Positions 16,107-25,964 of a stretch of DNA of 64,000 bases are shown here, one piece after another. Both the position numbers and the translations under genes were made by a program. Position 1 is the stretch's first letter. Each line of letters begins with the position of its first letter. Source of the DNA: Parasedimentitalea huanghaiensis (GTDB taxonomy: Bacteria; Pseudomonadota; Alphaproteobacteria; Rhodobacterales; Rhodobacteraceae); NCBI RefSeq assembly GCF_009753675.1, contig NZ_WQLV01000003.1, positions 1 to 64,000 of the forward strand, given 5' to 3'. Below the pieces are notes generated by a model, which was not told where the DNA came from, ran no database searches, and saw only the letters and a program-made list of their open reading frames with translations.

Positions 16107-17581
16107 CAGACTTGCCGGTTCTCAGCATTCTGATTTTGCTACCGGCTGTTGGGGCAGTGTTAACGCCCTTTCTGCGCAAAGACCCGATTGTACGCTGGTT
16201 TTCTTTGCTGGTGCTTTTTGCTGACTTCTTATTAGCGCTTTGGGTTTTGCTCAATTTTGATCCCAACACGGCTGCGATGCAGTTTGGTGAACACAGGGTT
16301 TGGGTACCAAATTTGGGTATCAGCTATCGATTGGGGATTGATGGTATCAGCGTTTGGTTTGTGGTGCTGACCAGTCTGCTGGGATGGATTTGCGTTTTGG
16401 CGTCTTGGTGGTCGATTTCCATCCGGGTGAAAGAGTTCATGACCTGCTTACTGGCGATGCAGAGCCTGATGATCGGTGTGTTCTGCGCGCTAGACATGAT
16501 ACTGTTCTACATTCTGTGGGAGGCCATGCTGGTGCCGATGTATCTGATCATCGGTATCTGGGGCGGGGCCAACCGGGTCTACGCTGCGTTCAAGTTCTTC
16601 CTCTACACATTAGCGGGCAGCCTGCTGTTCCTGATTGGTATTCTGCTGCTCTACTTTGGCGGCGGGCAAACCTTTGATGTGCTGGCCCTGATGGAGGTAC
16701 AATACCCGTTCCCCCTGCAGATCTGGGTGTTCCTTGCCTTCCTTGTCGCCTTTGCCGTCAAGATCCCGATGGTGCCGGTGCATACTTGGTTGCCGGATGC
16801 CCATGTGCAGGCCCCCACTGCAGGCAGTATCATTCTTGCCGGTGTGCTGCTCAAGATGGGCGCCTATGGCTTTCTGCGTTTTTCACTGCCAATGCTGCCG
16901 GACGCATCGCAGTATTTCGCCCCGATGATGATTGCCCTGTCTGCTGTGGCAATTGTCTATGGCGGCTTTCTTGCCTTGGCGCAAAGCGACATTAAAAAAC
17001 TGATCGCTTATTCCAGTGTCAGCCACATGGGGTTCATCACCCTGGGTCTCTTCACATTTGATGCCAAAGGAATGTCAGGTGCAGTGATCCAGATGTTCAA
17101 TCACGGTATCACCACCGGGGCGCTGTTCCTGTTCGTTGGTATAATTTACGAGCGCACACATTCACGAGACATCGCAGCTTACGGTGGATTGATTAAGGTG
17201 GTGCCGTTGTTTGGTATCCTGTTTGCAGCTTTTTTACTGTCCTCGATGGCACTGCCCGGACTGAACGGATTTATTGGTGAGCTGCTGGTGTTGGCTGCGG
17301 CTTTTGGGGTCAGCGGTTGGGCGGGGGCTGCCGGGGCGCTGGGCGCCTTGGTTGGCGCGGCCTACCTGCTGGGGGTGTATCGCCAGATGTTGCTGGGCGA
17401 GGTCAAGACGCCGGGGGACGTGTTTGTCTGGGATCTGGGCCGCCGTGAACTGGCCTGTGCAGCACCATTGCTTTTGTTTGTTGTGTGGTTTGGCCTGTAT
17501 CCCAAGCCGTTTTTGACAATCCTGCAACCCTCGCTGGACCATCTGATGACACAGCTTAATCCAACGGCGGTGACCCCATGA
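16103..17581 (+). CDS. nuoM: NADH-quinone oxidoreductase subunit M
   Basis: This 492-residue antiporter-like subunit has NuoM hallmarks: ILWEAMLVPMYLIIGIWGG, KIPMVPVHTWLPDAHVQAPT, YSSVSHMGF, and NHGITTGALFLFVGIIYERTH with the TM12-region glutamate. The start ATG overlaps the upstream stop (ATGA). Length is normal for NuoM. Confidence 0.95.
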   Translation: MTDLPVLSILILLPAVGAVLTPFLRKDPIVRWFSLLVLFADFLLALWVLLNFDPNTAAMQFGEHRVWVPNLGISYRLGIDGISVWFVVLTSLLGWICVLASWWSISIRVKEFMTCLLAMQSLMIGVFCALDMILFYILWEAMLVPMYLIIGIWGGANRVYAAFKFFLYTLAGSLLFLIGILLLYFGGGQTFDVLALMEVQYPFPLQIWVFLAFLVAFAVKIPMVPVHTWLPDAHVQAPTAGSIILAGVLLKMGAYGFLRFSLPMLPDASQYFAPMMIALSAVAIVYGGFLALAQSDIKKLIAYSSVSHMGFITLGLFTFDAKGMSGAVIQMFNHGITTGALFLFVGIIYERTHSRDIAAYGGLIKVVPLFGILFAAFLLSSMALPGLNGFIGELLVLAAAFGVSGWAGAAGALGALVGAAYLLGVYRQMLLGEVKTPGDVFVWDLGRRELACAAPLLLFVVWFGLYPKPFLTILQPSLDHLMTQLNPTAVTP

Positions 17582-17591
17582 GGAGGTCGCA

Positions 17592-19043
17592 ATGGATCTG
17601 ACGCAGATTACCTCTTCGGTTCTGGCCTCAGGTCCGGAAATCATCATCATTCTGGGTGCCTGTGTGGCATTGATGTTGTCGCTGGTGCCAAGACCGGGGC
17701 AGGGCGCACTGCTAGCGGGGCTTAGCCTGGTGATGATTGCCCTGGCTGCCGCGATGAGCCTGACATTGGCGCAAAACCCGCAAACGGCTTATGGCGGAAT
17801 GTTTGTGAACGATGGGTTTTCGACCTTTTTCAAAATGCTGCTCTATCTGGGGACTGCTCTGACTATTCTCATTTCTGACCGATACCTGGGCACAGAAGAC
17901 GCCGCCAAAGGTGAGTATTATGTGCTGCTGTTATTTGCTCTGTCAGGTGCGATGATCATGGTGTCGGGCAAAGATCTGCTGATCATCTATGTAGGGTTAG
18001 AACTGCAAGCGTTGTCGATTTATGTGCTGGTTGGATTTCTGACAACAAACACACGTTCGAATGAGGCCGCGTTAAAATATGTCATCCTCGGAGCATTCTC
18101 GTCGGGGTTGCTGCTATTTGGCCTGTCTCTGCTTTATGGGCTGACCGGGACCACCCAGCTGGAGGCTATGGGAGAGGCGCTGGATAGTGTGGAGACCAGT
18201 TCGCCGCTGCTGGCGCTGGCCACAGTGTTTCTGATTGTAGGGCTATTGTTCAAAGTTGGTGCAGTCCCGTTTCATATGTGGGTCCCCGACATCTACGAGG
18301 GCGCGCCATCACCTGTCACCGGTTTCATGTCGACGGTGGGCAAGGTTGCCGCCGTTGCGGTGATCCTGCGGCTGTTGATACAAGATCTGGCAATGCTTGA
18401 CCCAATCTGGCGCGGTAGTGTTGAGGCCGTGGCGGTACTGACGCTCGCCGCGGGCAGCTTCGCTGCATTGGTGCAAACCAATATCAAGCGGATGTTGGCC
18501 TATTCTTCCATTGCTCATGGCGGGTTCTTGTTACTGGGCCTCTTAGCTGGAGGAAGCGAGGGCCTTGCCAGTGTGATGCTATATCTGCTGATTTTTACAG
18601 TGACCAATTTGGGACTATTTGCTGTGATCGTCCTTTTAAACCGAGGCGCAGGTCAGGGTGAGAACATTCAGGACTTCTCGGGCCTGGCCAAAAGTCAACC
18701 GGGGGTGGCCCTAATGGCTTTAGTGTTCCTTTTGTCGCTCGCAGGCATCCCGCCGACCGGGGGCTTCTTTGCCAAGTTTTATGTGTTGGTGGCATTGGTT
18801 GATGCGGGTTTTGTATTGCTGGCAGTATTTGCGGTGCTGCTCAGCGCGATAGCTGCGTGGTTCTATCTTCGTGTCATCATGCTGATGTACATGGAACAGA
18901 ACGACCAACCGGCTGTATTTCAGGTCTCCCCAGCAATTGGATGGGCACTGATTGTCACATTCACCGGCACAGTCTTAACCGGGGTCTTGCCTGCCTGGTT
19001 TCTGGGGGTGTCAAAAGCTGCGGCAACTGCTGGACTAGGTTGA
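17592..19043 (+). CDS. nuoN: NADH-quinone oxidoreductase subunit N
   Basis: This 483-residue antiporter-like subunit is recognised by YVGLELQALSIYVLVGF, FKVGAVPFHMWVPDIYEGAPSP, AYSSIAHGGF and GIPPTGGFFAKF. GAGGTCGC precedes the ATG. It ends the membrane-arm half of the operon. The 107 bases before nuoA are the widest gap in the operon and mark where the usual order would begin. Confidence 0.95.
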   Translation: MDLTQITSSVLASGPEIIIILGACVALMLSLVPRPGQGALLAGLSLVMIALAAAMSLTLAQNPQTAYGGMFVNDGFSTFFKMLLYLGTALTILISDRYLGTEDAAKGEYYVLLLFALSGAMIMVSGKDLLIIYVGLELQALSIYVLVGFLTTNTRSNEAALKYVILGAFSSGLLLFGLSLLYGLTGTTQLEAMGEALDSVETSSPLLALATVFLIVGLLFKVGAVPFHMWVPDIYEGAPSPVTGFMSTVGKVAAVAVILRLLIQDLAMLDPIWRGSVEAVAVLTLAAGSFAALVQTNIKRMLAYSSIAHGGFLLLGLLAGGSEGLASVMLYLLIFTVTNLGLFAVIVLLNRGAGQGENIQDFSGLAKSQPGVALMALVFLLSLAGIPPTGGFFAKFYVLVALVDAGFVLLAVFAVLLSAIAAWFYLRVIMLMYMEQNDQPAVFQVSPAIGWALIVTFTGTVLTGVLPAWFLGVSKAAATAGLG

Positions 19044-19150
19044 AAACGCTGGTTTTGGATTACCTTGATCTATGGGGACCCTGCAGTGGACCACCCGCTT
19101 GTTACGGATCGTTGAGGACAAACCGGAATTCTGCCAACAAGGAAGGTGAT

Positions 19151-19513
19151 ATGCCAATTGATTTTCTGCCAGTATTCCTGATGGTAGCGGTCGTCATTGC
19201 GCTATCGGCATTTATTCTGACACTGTCCCGCCTGATCCGGCCCCACAATCCTTATCCCGAGAAAAACCGCCCCTACGAATGTGGTGTTGACCATGTGGGT
19301 GAGGCCTCTGCCGGAATGTTCAAAGTGCAGTATTTTGTCATCGCAATCCTGTTTGTAGTCTTTGATGTCGAGACCATGTTCCTGTTCCCCTGGGCGGTGG
19401 TGCTGAAGGACATGGGACTGTTTGGCTATGTCGAGATGTTTGTGTTCATCGTTCTTCTGTTGGTTGGCTTTGCCTATGCTTGGATCAAAGGAGCGTTGGA
19501 ATGGGTCTCCTGA
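19151..19513 (+). CDS. nuoA: NADH-quinone oxidoreductase subunit A
   Basis: This 120-residue protein has three TM helices. The TM1-2 loop holds the NuoA signature ([16 protein letters not shown]) with the cysteine that labels the active/deactive switch in mitochondria. The last two helices include [28 protein letters not shown] directly before the ATG fixes the start. It overlaps nuoB by 13 bases. Confidence 0.95.
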   Translation: MPIDFLPVFLMVAVVIALSAFILTLSRLIRPHNPYPEKNRPYECGVDHVGEASAGMFKVQYFVIAILFVVFDVETMFLFPWAVVLKDMGLFGYVEMFVFIVLLLVGFAYAWIKGALEWVS

Positions 19514-20010
19514 CAAACCGTTTTCAGGATAACGTCTTTTTCACCTCGTCAGACGCGATCATTAACTGGAGTCGTAAATCTTCACTTTGGCCGCAGACTT
19601 TTGGTATTGCCTGCTGCGCGATTGAGATGATTTCAGCTGGCTGCGCGCGCTACGATCTGGACCGGTTCGGCGTGGTGTTCCGGCCGTCGCCGCGCCAGTC
19701 GGATGTGATGATCGTCGCAGGAACAGTGACCCGAAAGATGGCTCCAATTGTGCGCCGCCTGTATGATCAAATGGCTGAGCCGCGATATGTCATTGCCATG
19801 GGAACATGTGCTATTTCCGGCGGGGTCTATAATACCTATGCCGTGGTGCAGGGGGTAGACCATATTATACCGGTTGATATCCACGTTGCCGGTTGCCCAC
19901 CGCGCCCAGAGGCGTTGTTACATGGGTTTGTGCAATTGCAGGAACAGATCACAGGTACCAAGGTGCTGCGTCGTCAGGATCCTGCCGATGCAGCGCTGGG
20001 ACTGTCCTGA
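19501..20010 (+). CDS. nuoB: NADH-quinone oxidoreductase subunit B (cluster N2)
   Basis: This 169-residue subunit binds the terminal cluster N2. Ligands are the adjacent Cys38-Cys39 (IACCAIEM), Cys103 (MGTCAISGG) and Cys132 (HVAGCPPRP). The start giving MGLLTNRF matches family members and lies within the end of nuoA. Length is normal. Confidence 0.95.
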   Translation: MGLLTNRFQDNVFFTSSDAIINWSRKSSLWPQTFGIACCAIEMISAGCARYDLDRFGVVFRPSPRQSDVMIVAGTVTRKMAPIVRRLYDQMAEPRYVIAMGTCAISGGVYNTYAVVQGVDHIIPVDIHVAGCPPRPEALLHGFVQLQEQITGTKVLRRQDPADAALGLS

Positions 20011-20522
20011 TGGCGCCAGTCGAGCTCTCTCTTGCCCCGGTATTGCAGCTCTATGAGCAACGGGTTGGCATCGACAATACGGCGGCGGACATGTCCTGCC
20101 TGATGGTGTCCCCTGATGACCTGATTGAGCTGTGTCGTCATTTGCGCGACGACCCCTTGCTAAAATTTGATTTTCTCTCAGATATCTGCGCGGTGGATTT
20201 TCACCCCGAAGCACCGCGTTTCTTATTGGTCTACCATTTGTTTTCGACCCGGCATAAATGGCGCCTTCGGCTAAAGTGCCACCTGGGCGATCCTGCAGTT
20301 GTGCCGACCGTCACACCGGTTTGGACCACGGCCAACTGGCACGAGCGCGAAGCCTTTGACATGTATGGCATTCGCTTTGACGGCCATCCTGATTTACGCC
20401 GAATTTACATGTGGGATGGGTTTGACGGCTATCCAATGCGTCGCGATTTCCCGCTGCGTGGATACAAAGATGACTATAACCCAATGGGCGTAGACCAACC
20501 TGTTGACTGGGGCGGCGGATGA
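20010..20522 (+). CDS. nuoC: NADH-quinone oxidoreductase subunit C
   Basis: This 170-residue 30-kDa subunit is a separate gene, not fused to NuoD as in E. coli. It shows the family C-terminal motif around REAFDMYGIRFDGHPDLRRI and RRDFPLRG. The start [10 protein letters not shown] overlaps the nuoB stop by one base (TGATG), and its end overlaps nuoD by four. Confidence 0.95.
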   Translation: MAPVELSLAPVLQLYEQRVGIDNTAADMSCLMVSPDDLIELCRHLRDDPLLKFDFLSDICAVDFHPEAPRFLLVYHLFSTRHKWRLRLKCHLGDPAVVPTVTPVWTTANWHEREAFDMYGIRFDGHPDLRRIYMWDGFDGYPMRRDFPLRGYKDDYNPMGVDQPVDWGGG

Positions 20523-21736
20523 CTGATGTTACCGTCATCAATGAGGTCACAACCGACACCGGCCTGTCGCGTGAGGTGTTGATGAACCTTGGTCCTCAGC
20601 ATCCAAGTACTCATGGCGTACTGCGTTTGCTGCTGCAGATGGATGGCGAAATCATCGAGCGGGTGGAGCCGCATATTGGTTTGCTGCACCGCGGTACTGA
20701 AAAACTGTTCGAAAGCTTTACCTACACGCAGATTTTTCCGCTGACCGACCGGCTTGATTACCTTTGTCCGCCTTCAAATAATCTGGGCTATGCCTTAGCG
20801 GTTGAAGCCTTGCTGGGCATCAAAGCACCTGAGCGGGCCCAGTATATCAGAGTGATCATGGCCGAGTTGTCGCGGATCTCTGGCCATTTGTTGATCACCG
20901 GTGCGCTGCCGATGGATGTGGGGGCAATGACTTCGCTTCTCTACACCATGCGCGACCGTGAAATGGTGATGGATCTGATGGAGATGATCAGCGGCGTGCG
21001 GATGCATACCTCGTTTTGCCGGGTTGGCGGTGTACGCGAGGACCTGCCCGAAGGCTGCGCCGCACGCATACTGGAGTTCTGCGATATTTTTGCGGCGCGG
21101 ATTTCTGATTACGAAACCCTGCTGGAAAACAACCGCATCTTTCTGGCACGGGTTGAAAATATCGGAACCATCACTGGCGAAGATGCCATCGCGCTTGGTC
21201 TTAGCGGTCCAAATCTGCGCGCGTCTGGGGTGGATTGGGACATCCGCCGTGATGAACCATACGAGATTTACGATCAGCTGGAGTTTGAGGTTATCACCCG
21301 AGACGATGGGGATTGTTATGACCGCTGGAAATGCCGTGTCGATGAGATGCGCGAAAGCCTGCGAATGATCCGTCAGTGTGTGCGCCAAATGCCTGAAGGT
21401 GACATACTGATTGATGACCCCAAAATCGCTTTTCCCGTAGATAAGGATTTGCTCGCACATTCGATGGAGACCCATATCCATCACTTTGAATTGGCGGCTT
21501 ACGGGTTCAAGGTGCCAAAAGGCGAAGTCTATACAGCGATCGAGGCCCCTAAAGGGGAGTTGGGATATTACCTGATTTCAGACGGCAGTGAAAAGCCGTT
21601 CCGGCTTAAGGTGCGCGCGCCGTCTTTTGTCAATCTTCAGGCTCTGACAGAGCGCACCACCAATATTAAATACCTGGCAGATGTCATTGCCATGCTGGGC
21701 AGTCTGGATCCGGTGATGGGGGAGGTCGACAAATGA
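20519..21736 (+). CDS. nuoD: NADH-quinone oxidoreductase subunit D
   Basis: This 405-residue 49-kDa subunit forms the quinone site with NuoB. Visible motifs are NLGPQHPSTHGVLRL, VEPHIGLLHRGTEKL, and the C-terminal LGSLDPVMGEVDK. It is linked by four-base overlaps to nuoC and nuoE. Confidence 0.95.
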   Translation: MTDVTVINEVTTDTGLSREVLMNLGPQHPSTHGVLRLLLQMDGEIIERVEPHIGLLHRGTEKLFESFTYTQIFPLTDRLDYLCPPSNNLGYALAVEALLGIKAPERAQYIRVIMAELSRISGHLLITGALPMDVGAMTSLLYTMRDREMVMDLMEMISGVRMHTSFCRVGGVREDLPEGCAARILEFCDIFAARISDYETLLENNRIFLARVENIGTITGEDAIALGLSGPNLRASGVDWDIRRDEPYEIYDQLEFEVITRDDGDCYDRWKCRVDEMRESLRMIRQCVRQMPEGDILIDDPKIAFPVDKDLLAHSMETHIHHFELAAYGFKVPKGEVYTAIEAPKGELGYYLISDGSEKPFRLKVRAPSFVNLQALTERTTNIKYLADVIAMLGSLDPVMGEVDK

Positions 21737-22245
21737 GCGATGCCCGCAGCCTGACCGATATCAAGCGCGACCTCGCTACAGGGGTTCGGCAGATGAGGGC
21801 GCGTTATCCAACAAGTCGCAGCGCCATCATGCCCGCCCTTGAACTGGCACAGCAGAAATATGGGCAGGTAGAGGGCCTGACGTATCAGGCCGTGTCTGAA
21901 CTGCTGGACGTGCCTGAAATCTGGGTGTTTGAGGTTGCCAGTTTCTATAGTCTTTTTGACCGGTCGCAGACTGGTCGCCACCACTTACGCCTTTGTACAA
22001 ACCTGTCCTGCATGCTGCGTGGCTCGGATGCGCTGATGCAGCACCTGCAAAACCGGCTAGCCATTAAATCTGGTGAGACAACGTCGGATGGAGCCTTCAC
22101 GCTTACCGACGTCGAATGCCTCGGAGCTTGCGAAATGGCGCCAGTTCTTATGGTCGATGCCCGCTATCACGGAGATCTGACAACAGACAAACTGGATGTC
22201 CTTCTTGCCTCCCTTGCAGGTCAGCCCACCAAGGAGGCAACATGA
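21733..22245 (+). CDS. nuoE: NADH-quinone oxidoreductase subunit E (cluster N1a)
   Basis: This 170-residue thioredoxin-like ferredoxin has 2Fe-2S ligands at Cys88 and Cys93 (CTNLSC) and Cys129 and Cys133 (CLGAC). It partners NuoF in the NADH dehydrogenase module. It overlaps nuoD and nuoF by four bases each. Confidence 0.95.
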   Translation: MSDARSLTDIKRDLATGVRQMRARYPTSRSAIMPALELAQQKYGQVEGLTYQAVSELLDVPEIWVFEVASFYSLFDRSQTGRHHLRLCTNLSCMLRGSDALMQHLQNRLAIKSGETTSDGAFTLTDVECLGACEMAPVLMVDARYHGDLTTDKLDVLLASLAGQPTKEAT

Positions 22246-23501
22246 GTGAACTTGTGCTGCTGAAAAACATCGACAATCCAGATGCGTCCAGAATTGAGAC
22301 CTACGAAAAATCTGGCGGCTATCAAGGGCTGCGTACAGTGTTACGCGACTACGATCCGGATCAGGTGATCGAAACCGTGAAATCTTCAAACCTGCGCGGC
22401 CGGGGCGGGGCCGGGTTTCCAACTGGTTTGAAATGGAGCTTTGTCCCTAAGGATAATCCCTTGCCGCGCTATCTGTGTTGCAATGCCGATGAAGGAGAGC
22501 CGGGCACATTCAAGGATCGGATCCTGATGGAGCGCGATCCACACCAGCTGATCGAAGGCATGGTGATTGCGGCCTACGCTATCGGGTGCAAGACGGCATA
22601 CCTATATATTCGTGGCGAGTACAGTGTGTCGATTGAGCATTGCCAACAGGCCATCGATGAAGCCCATGCGCTAGGGTATTTGGGGCAGAACATTCTGAAT
22701 AGCGGTCATTCGTTGGACATCCATATCCACAAAGGTGCTGGCGCCTACATCTGTGGTGAAGAAACGGCATTGCTGGAATCTATCGAGGGCAAGCGGGGTC
22801 AGCCAAAATTAAAACCGCCCTTTCCAGCTGTCGCAGGGCTGTATGAATGCCCGACAGTGGTCAATAACGTCGAAACACTGGCGTGCCTACCACATCTGTT
22901 TCGTCGTGGAGAAGACTGGTTCTCTTCAATTGGACCCAAAGATGCTCCGGGGCCAAAGTTGTTTGGCCTTAGCGGCCATGTTCGAAAACCCGGGCTATAT
23001 GAGTTGCCGATGGGGATGTCCTTGGGCGAGATGCTCGAGGTATATGGTGGCGGAGCCTTGAACGGGGCATTTAAGGCGGCCATCCCTGGTGGGGTCTCGG
23101 CCCCCATGTTCCCAAGTGATTTGTTTGACGTGAAAATGGACTTTGGATCGCTGGCAGCGGCGGGCAGTATGTTGGGCTCGGCAGCGGTGATCGGGTTGGA
23201 TGACACGGCGTCGATCCCGGTGGTTGCGCGGCGTATCACCGAATTTTTCAATCATGAAAGCTGTGGCAAGTGCACCCCATGCCGTGAAGGGCTAACCTGG
23301 GCCGCCAAGATCCTGCGCCGGATAGAGGCCGGTCAGGGGCAGGTTGGGGATGTCGAACAGCTCGCAATGCTCTGCGGTGGAATTTTTGGCAAGTCCTTCT
23401 GTGCACTCGGCGATGGTGCGGCCTGGGCGCTGGGCGCGACGATCAAACATTTCAGGCATGAATTCGATGCTTTGATCGCACCGCAAACGATGGTGAGCTG
23501 A
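22242..23501 (+). CDS. nuoF: NADH-quinone oxidoreductase subunit F (FMN, cluster N3)
   Basis: This 419-residue subunit is the NADH and FMN site of complex I. The glycine-rich FMN/NADH motifs include RGRGGAGFPTGLKW and GAYICGEETALLESIEG. The 4Fe-4S ligands lie in SCGKCTPCREG with a later Cys in LAMLCGGIFG. AAGGAGG lies directly before the ATG, which overlaps the nuoE end. Confidence 0.95.
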   Translation: MSELVLLKNIDNPDASRIETYEKSGGYQGLRTVLRDYDPDQVIETVKSSNLRGRGGAGFPTGLKWSFVPKDNPLPRYLCCNADEGEPGTFKDRILMERDPHQLIEGMVIAAYAIGCKTAYLYIRGEYSVSIEHCQQAIDEAHALGYLGQNILNSGHSLDIHIHKGAGAYICGEETALLESIEGKRGQPKLKPPFPAVAGLYECPTVVNNVETLACLPHLFRRGEDWFSSIGPKDAPGPKLFGLSGHVRKPGLYELPMGMSLGEMLEVYGGGALNGAFKAAIPGGVSAPMFPSDLFDVKMDFGSLAAAGSMLGSAAVIGLDDTASIPVVARRITEFFNHESCGKCTPCREGLTWAAKILRRIEAGQGQVGDVEQLAMLCGGIFGKSFCALGDGAAWALGATIKHFRHEFDALIAPQTMVS

Positions 23502-23516
23502 CGAAAGGGCAGATTG

Positions 23517-25964
23517 ATGGTGACAATCACACTGGATGGGCAGCAGATCGAAGTTGAGCCCGGCACCACAATCCTGACCGCCGCCCGCTCACTCGCAGTA
23601 AATATTCCTACCTTTTGTTATCAGGAGCGACTGTCGATTTCGGCTTCTTGCCGCATGTGTCTGGTCGAAGTTGAGGGCCGCAATAAACTTGAACCTGCTT
23701 GCGCCACTGCGGTCGCGCCGGACATGGTGATCCACAGCCATTCGGAAAAGGTTGTTGCCACCCGTGAGGATATGCTGGAAATACTGCTGGCCAATCATCC
23801 GCTGGATTGCCCGATCTGCGACAAAGGTGGTGAATGTGAATTGCAGGACACCGTGTTTGAACACGGCAAAGGCAGTTCGCGGCTGCGCGATTTCAAACGA
23901 GTGTTTCGCGAGCGTGATATTGAGCTGAACAAAGTCATCGTATTCAACGCCAATCGCTGCATCCAATGCCAGCGTTGCGTGCGGATTTGTGAGGAAGTTG
24001 TCGGCGACGTGGCGCTTGGGACCGCTGAACGCGGGCTGGATAGCGAAATTACTGGTGTGGGCAATAGTCTGAAAGACTGCAGCCATTGCGGCAATTGCAT
24101 CGAAGTCTGCCCGGTTGGCGCCCTGATGAGTGTACCGTACCGCTATAAGGCTCGCCCCTGGGACTTGTTGGAAACCGAAACCACATGCAACATGTGTGGC
24201 ACCGGGTGCAGTTTGACGGCTCAGGTCCGAGACGGTGAGTTCAAACGGGTCAAAAGCAGTTTAGACACTGGGATCAACGGCGAGCTGCTCTGCGCCAAAG
24301 GGCGGTTTGGCTTTGACGCAATTGACGGCGGCGATCGTATTCAGCAGCCCATGATGCGCGTAAATGGTGCCCATGTCCCGGTCAGTTGGAACGAGGCAAT
24401 AAGGTTCATTGCCACCAAGGCGCGGGTTGTTATGGAAAGCGGTGGCGGTATTCAGGGCCATATTTCGCCGCGCGAGAACAACGAAACCGCATATATGTTT
24501 CAAAACCTGATGCGGAGGGTGTTTGGCTCACAGGATATTCATGCCTCCACCCGATTCAGTGGATTACGAAAAGCGGGTGCAATTGAAGCGTTGGCACATG
24601 TTGTCACCGGCTATCTGGATCGAAAACCGTTTAAATCTGTTTTGCAGGCTGAGTGCGTTTTTTTGCTGGGGTCAAATGTATCTCAGGAAAACCCGGTTTC
24701 CGGTTATCTGCTTCGTTCTGCGATAAGAGGCGGGAACAAGAGCCTGTTTATCGCCAGTTCCCGCCCCTGCGGCCTCGATGATCTGGCCGCGGCCTCGATG
24801 CGATTACTGCCAGGAAATGAGGCGCAATTGCTGGGCTTACTTATGCAGGACGAACCAAAGATGGCAAACAACCCCATCAACGGTTTTGTCTCGGTAATTC
24901 AGCCGACTGTTGCAAGGGCTGACAGTATTGCCTTTTTGATCGGAACCGAATTCCTGCGCTCCTCGCTGGCAGCAGAGTGCCTTCGCAAGATTGCGCAAGT
25001 GGTGGACTATTTCAAAGCGCAGGGTAAAACCGTATATCTGCAATTTCTGTTTGACCGTCCTAATCAGCTGGGGCTGTGGGATATGGGCTGCCTTGATGGG
25101 ATTGCGCCGGGTTGGCAACGCAGTGCATCCTCACCAAAGACTACGGAAAATCTACCTGACTTGACCTACATTCTTGGCAGTGACCCTCTACGGAATAGCG
25201 CCCGAGATGATCCTGCTGCGTTGTCTCAACAGCGCAGCACCTGCCTTGTCGTTCACACGTCTCATTATAACAAGTCAGCCGAACAGGCGGATGTTTTGCT
25301 GCCAGCCACACCTTATGGTGAGGAAAGCGGAACCTACACCAACAACGAGGGGCGGGTGCAAGTTCTGCGACCCGTTCGGGAGGCTGCGCAAAACCAGCCT
25401 TCGACACGGCAGGTTTTTAATCTGATCGCCCAGGCCTTGGGACAAGGTGCGGGACCAATTGGATCTGATCAATTGCACGTGCCAATTGCAGCAGACTTCC
25501 CAGGGTTTGGATCTTTCGGCGATACCGCTGATATGAGGATGGCAGCCAGGACTAGTGGTTGGCCAATCAGTGAAGGGGATACGGACGCCCCAGTTATTCT
25601 GCCTGAAAATATAGATGTGAAAGGTCGCCGTCGGTACTTGATCACTGGTGATAATCTGTTTCAGTCGGGTCAGTATACTGCCCGCTCTGGCGTTTTGTCC
25701 TCGCTGGATGCAACTCCCTATGTCGAGCTGAACCCAGGGCCAGGGCCGGATCATGCGTTTGAGGGAATGATGGTTACGCTCGTATCCAGTGGGAACAGTT
25801 TTACCGCGCCTCTGAAAATCAACCGAAGTTTTGACAAGCAGACTGTTTTTGTTGCGGAACGGTTTTTGACCGAAGGTGGCAAAGCGATCCATTTCGAAGG
25901 GGAGTATCCAAAGCTGGTTGATGTTGTGATATCCGGCCCCGAGAAAAGAGCTTCACAAGTATGA
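23517..25964 (+). CDS. nuoG: NADH-quinone oxidoreductase subunit G (with N7 motif)
   Basis: This 815-residue subunit has an N-terminal 2Fe-2S domain (SCRMCLVEVEGR), a His/Cys cluster region (HPLDCPICDKGGECELQD) and two 4Fe-4S motifs. A molybdopterin-oxidoreductase-like half without visible cofactor logic follows. It keeps the N7 ligands Cys224-x2-Cys227-x3-Cys231-x27-Cys259, known from E. coli and Thermus but absent in mitochondrial-type enzymes. It is correspondingly longer than the roughly 670-residue alphaproteobacterial form. The ATG is preferred over the TTG three bases earlier; GAAAGG lies upstream. It is the last gene of the operon. Confidence 0.93.
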   Translation: MVTITLDGQQIEVEPGTTILTAARSLAVNIPTFCYQERLSISASCRMCLVEVEGRNKLEPACATAVAPDMVIHSHSEKVVATREDMLEILLANHPLDCPICDKGGECELQDTVFEHGKGSSRLRDFKRVFRERDIELNKVIVFNANRCIQCQRCVRICEEVVGDVALGTAERGLDSEITGVGNSLKDCSHCGNCIEVCPVGALMSVPYRYKARPWDLLETETTCNMCGTGCSLTAQVRDGEFKRVKSSLDTGINGELLCAKGRFGFDAIDGGDRIQQPMMRVNGAHVPVSWNEAIRFIATKARVVMESGGGIQGHISPRENNETAYMFQNLMRRVFGSQDIHASTRFSGLRKAGAIEALAHVVTGYLDRKPFKSVLQAECVFLLGSNVSQENPVSGYLLRSAIRGGNKSLFIASSRPCGLDDLAAASMRLLPGNEAQLLGLLMQDEPKMANNPINGFVSVIQPTVARADSIAFLIGTEFLRSSLAAECLRKIAQVVDYFKAQGKTVYLQFLFDRPNQLGLWDMGCLDGIAPGWQRSASSPKTTENLPDLTYILGSDPLRNSARDDPAALSQQRSTCLVVHTSHYNKSAEQADVLLPATPYGEESGTYTNNEGRVQVLRPVREAAQNQPSTRQVFNLIAQALGQGAGPIGSDQLHVPIAADFPGFGSFGDTADMRMAARTSGWPISEGDTDAPVILPENIDVKGRRRYLITGDNLFQSGQYTARSGVLSSLDATPYVELNPGPGPDHAFEGMMVTLVSSGNSFTAPLKINRSFDKQTVFVAERFLTEGGKAIHFEGEYPKLVDVVISGPEKRASQV

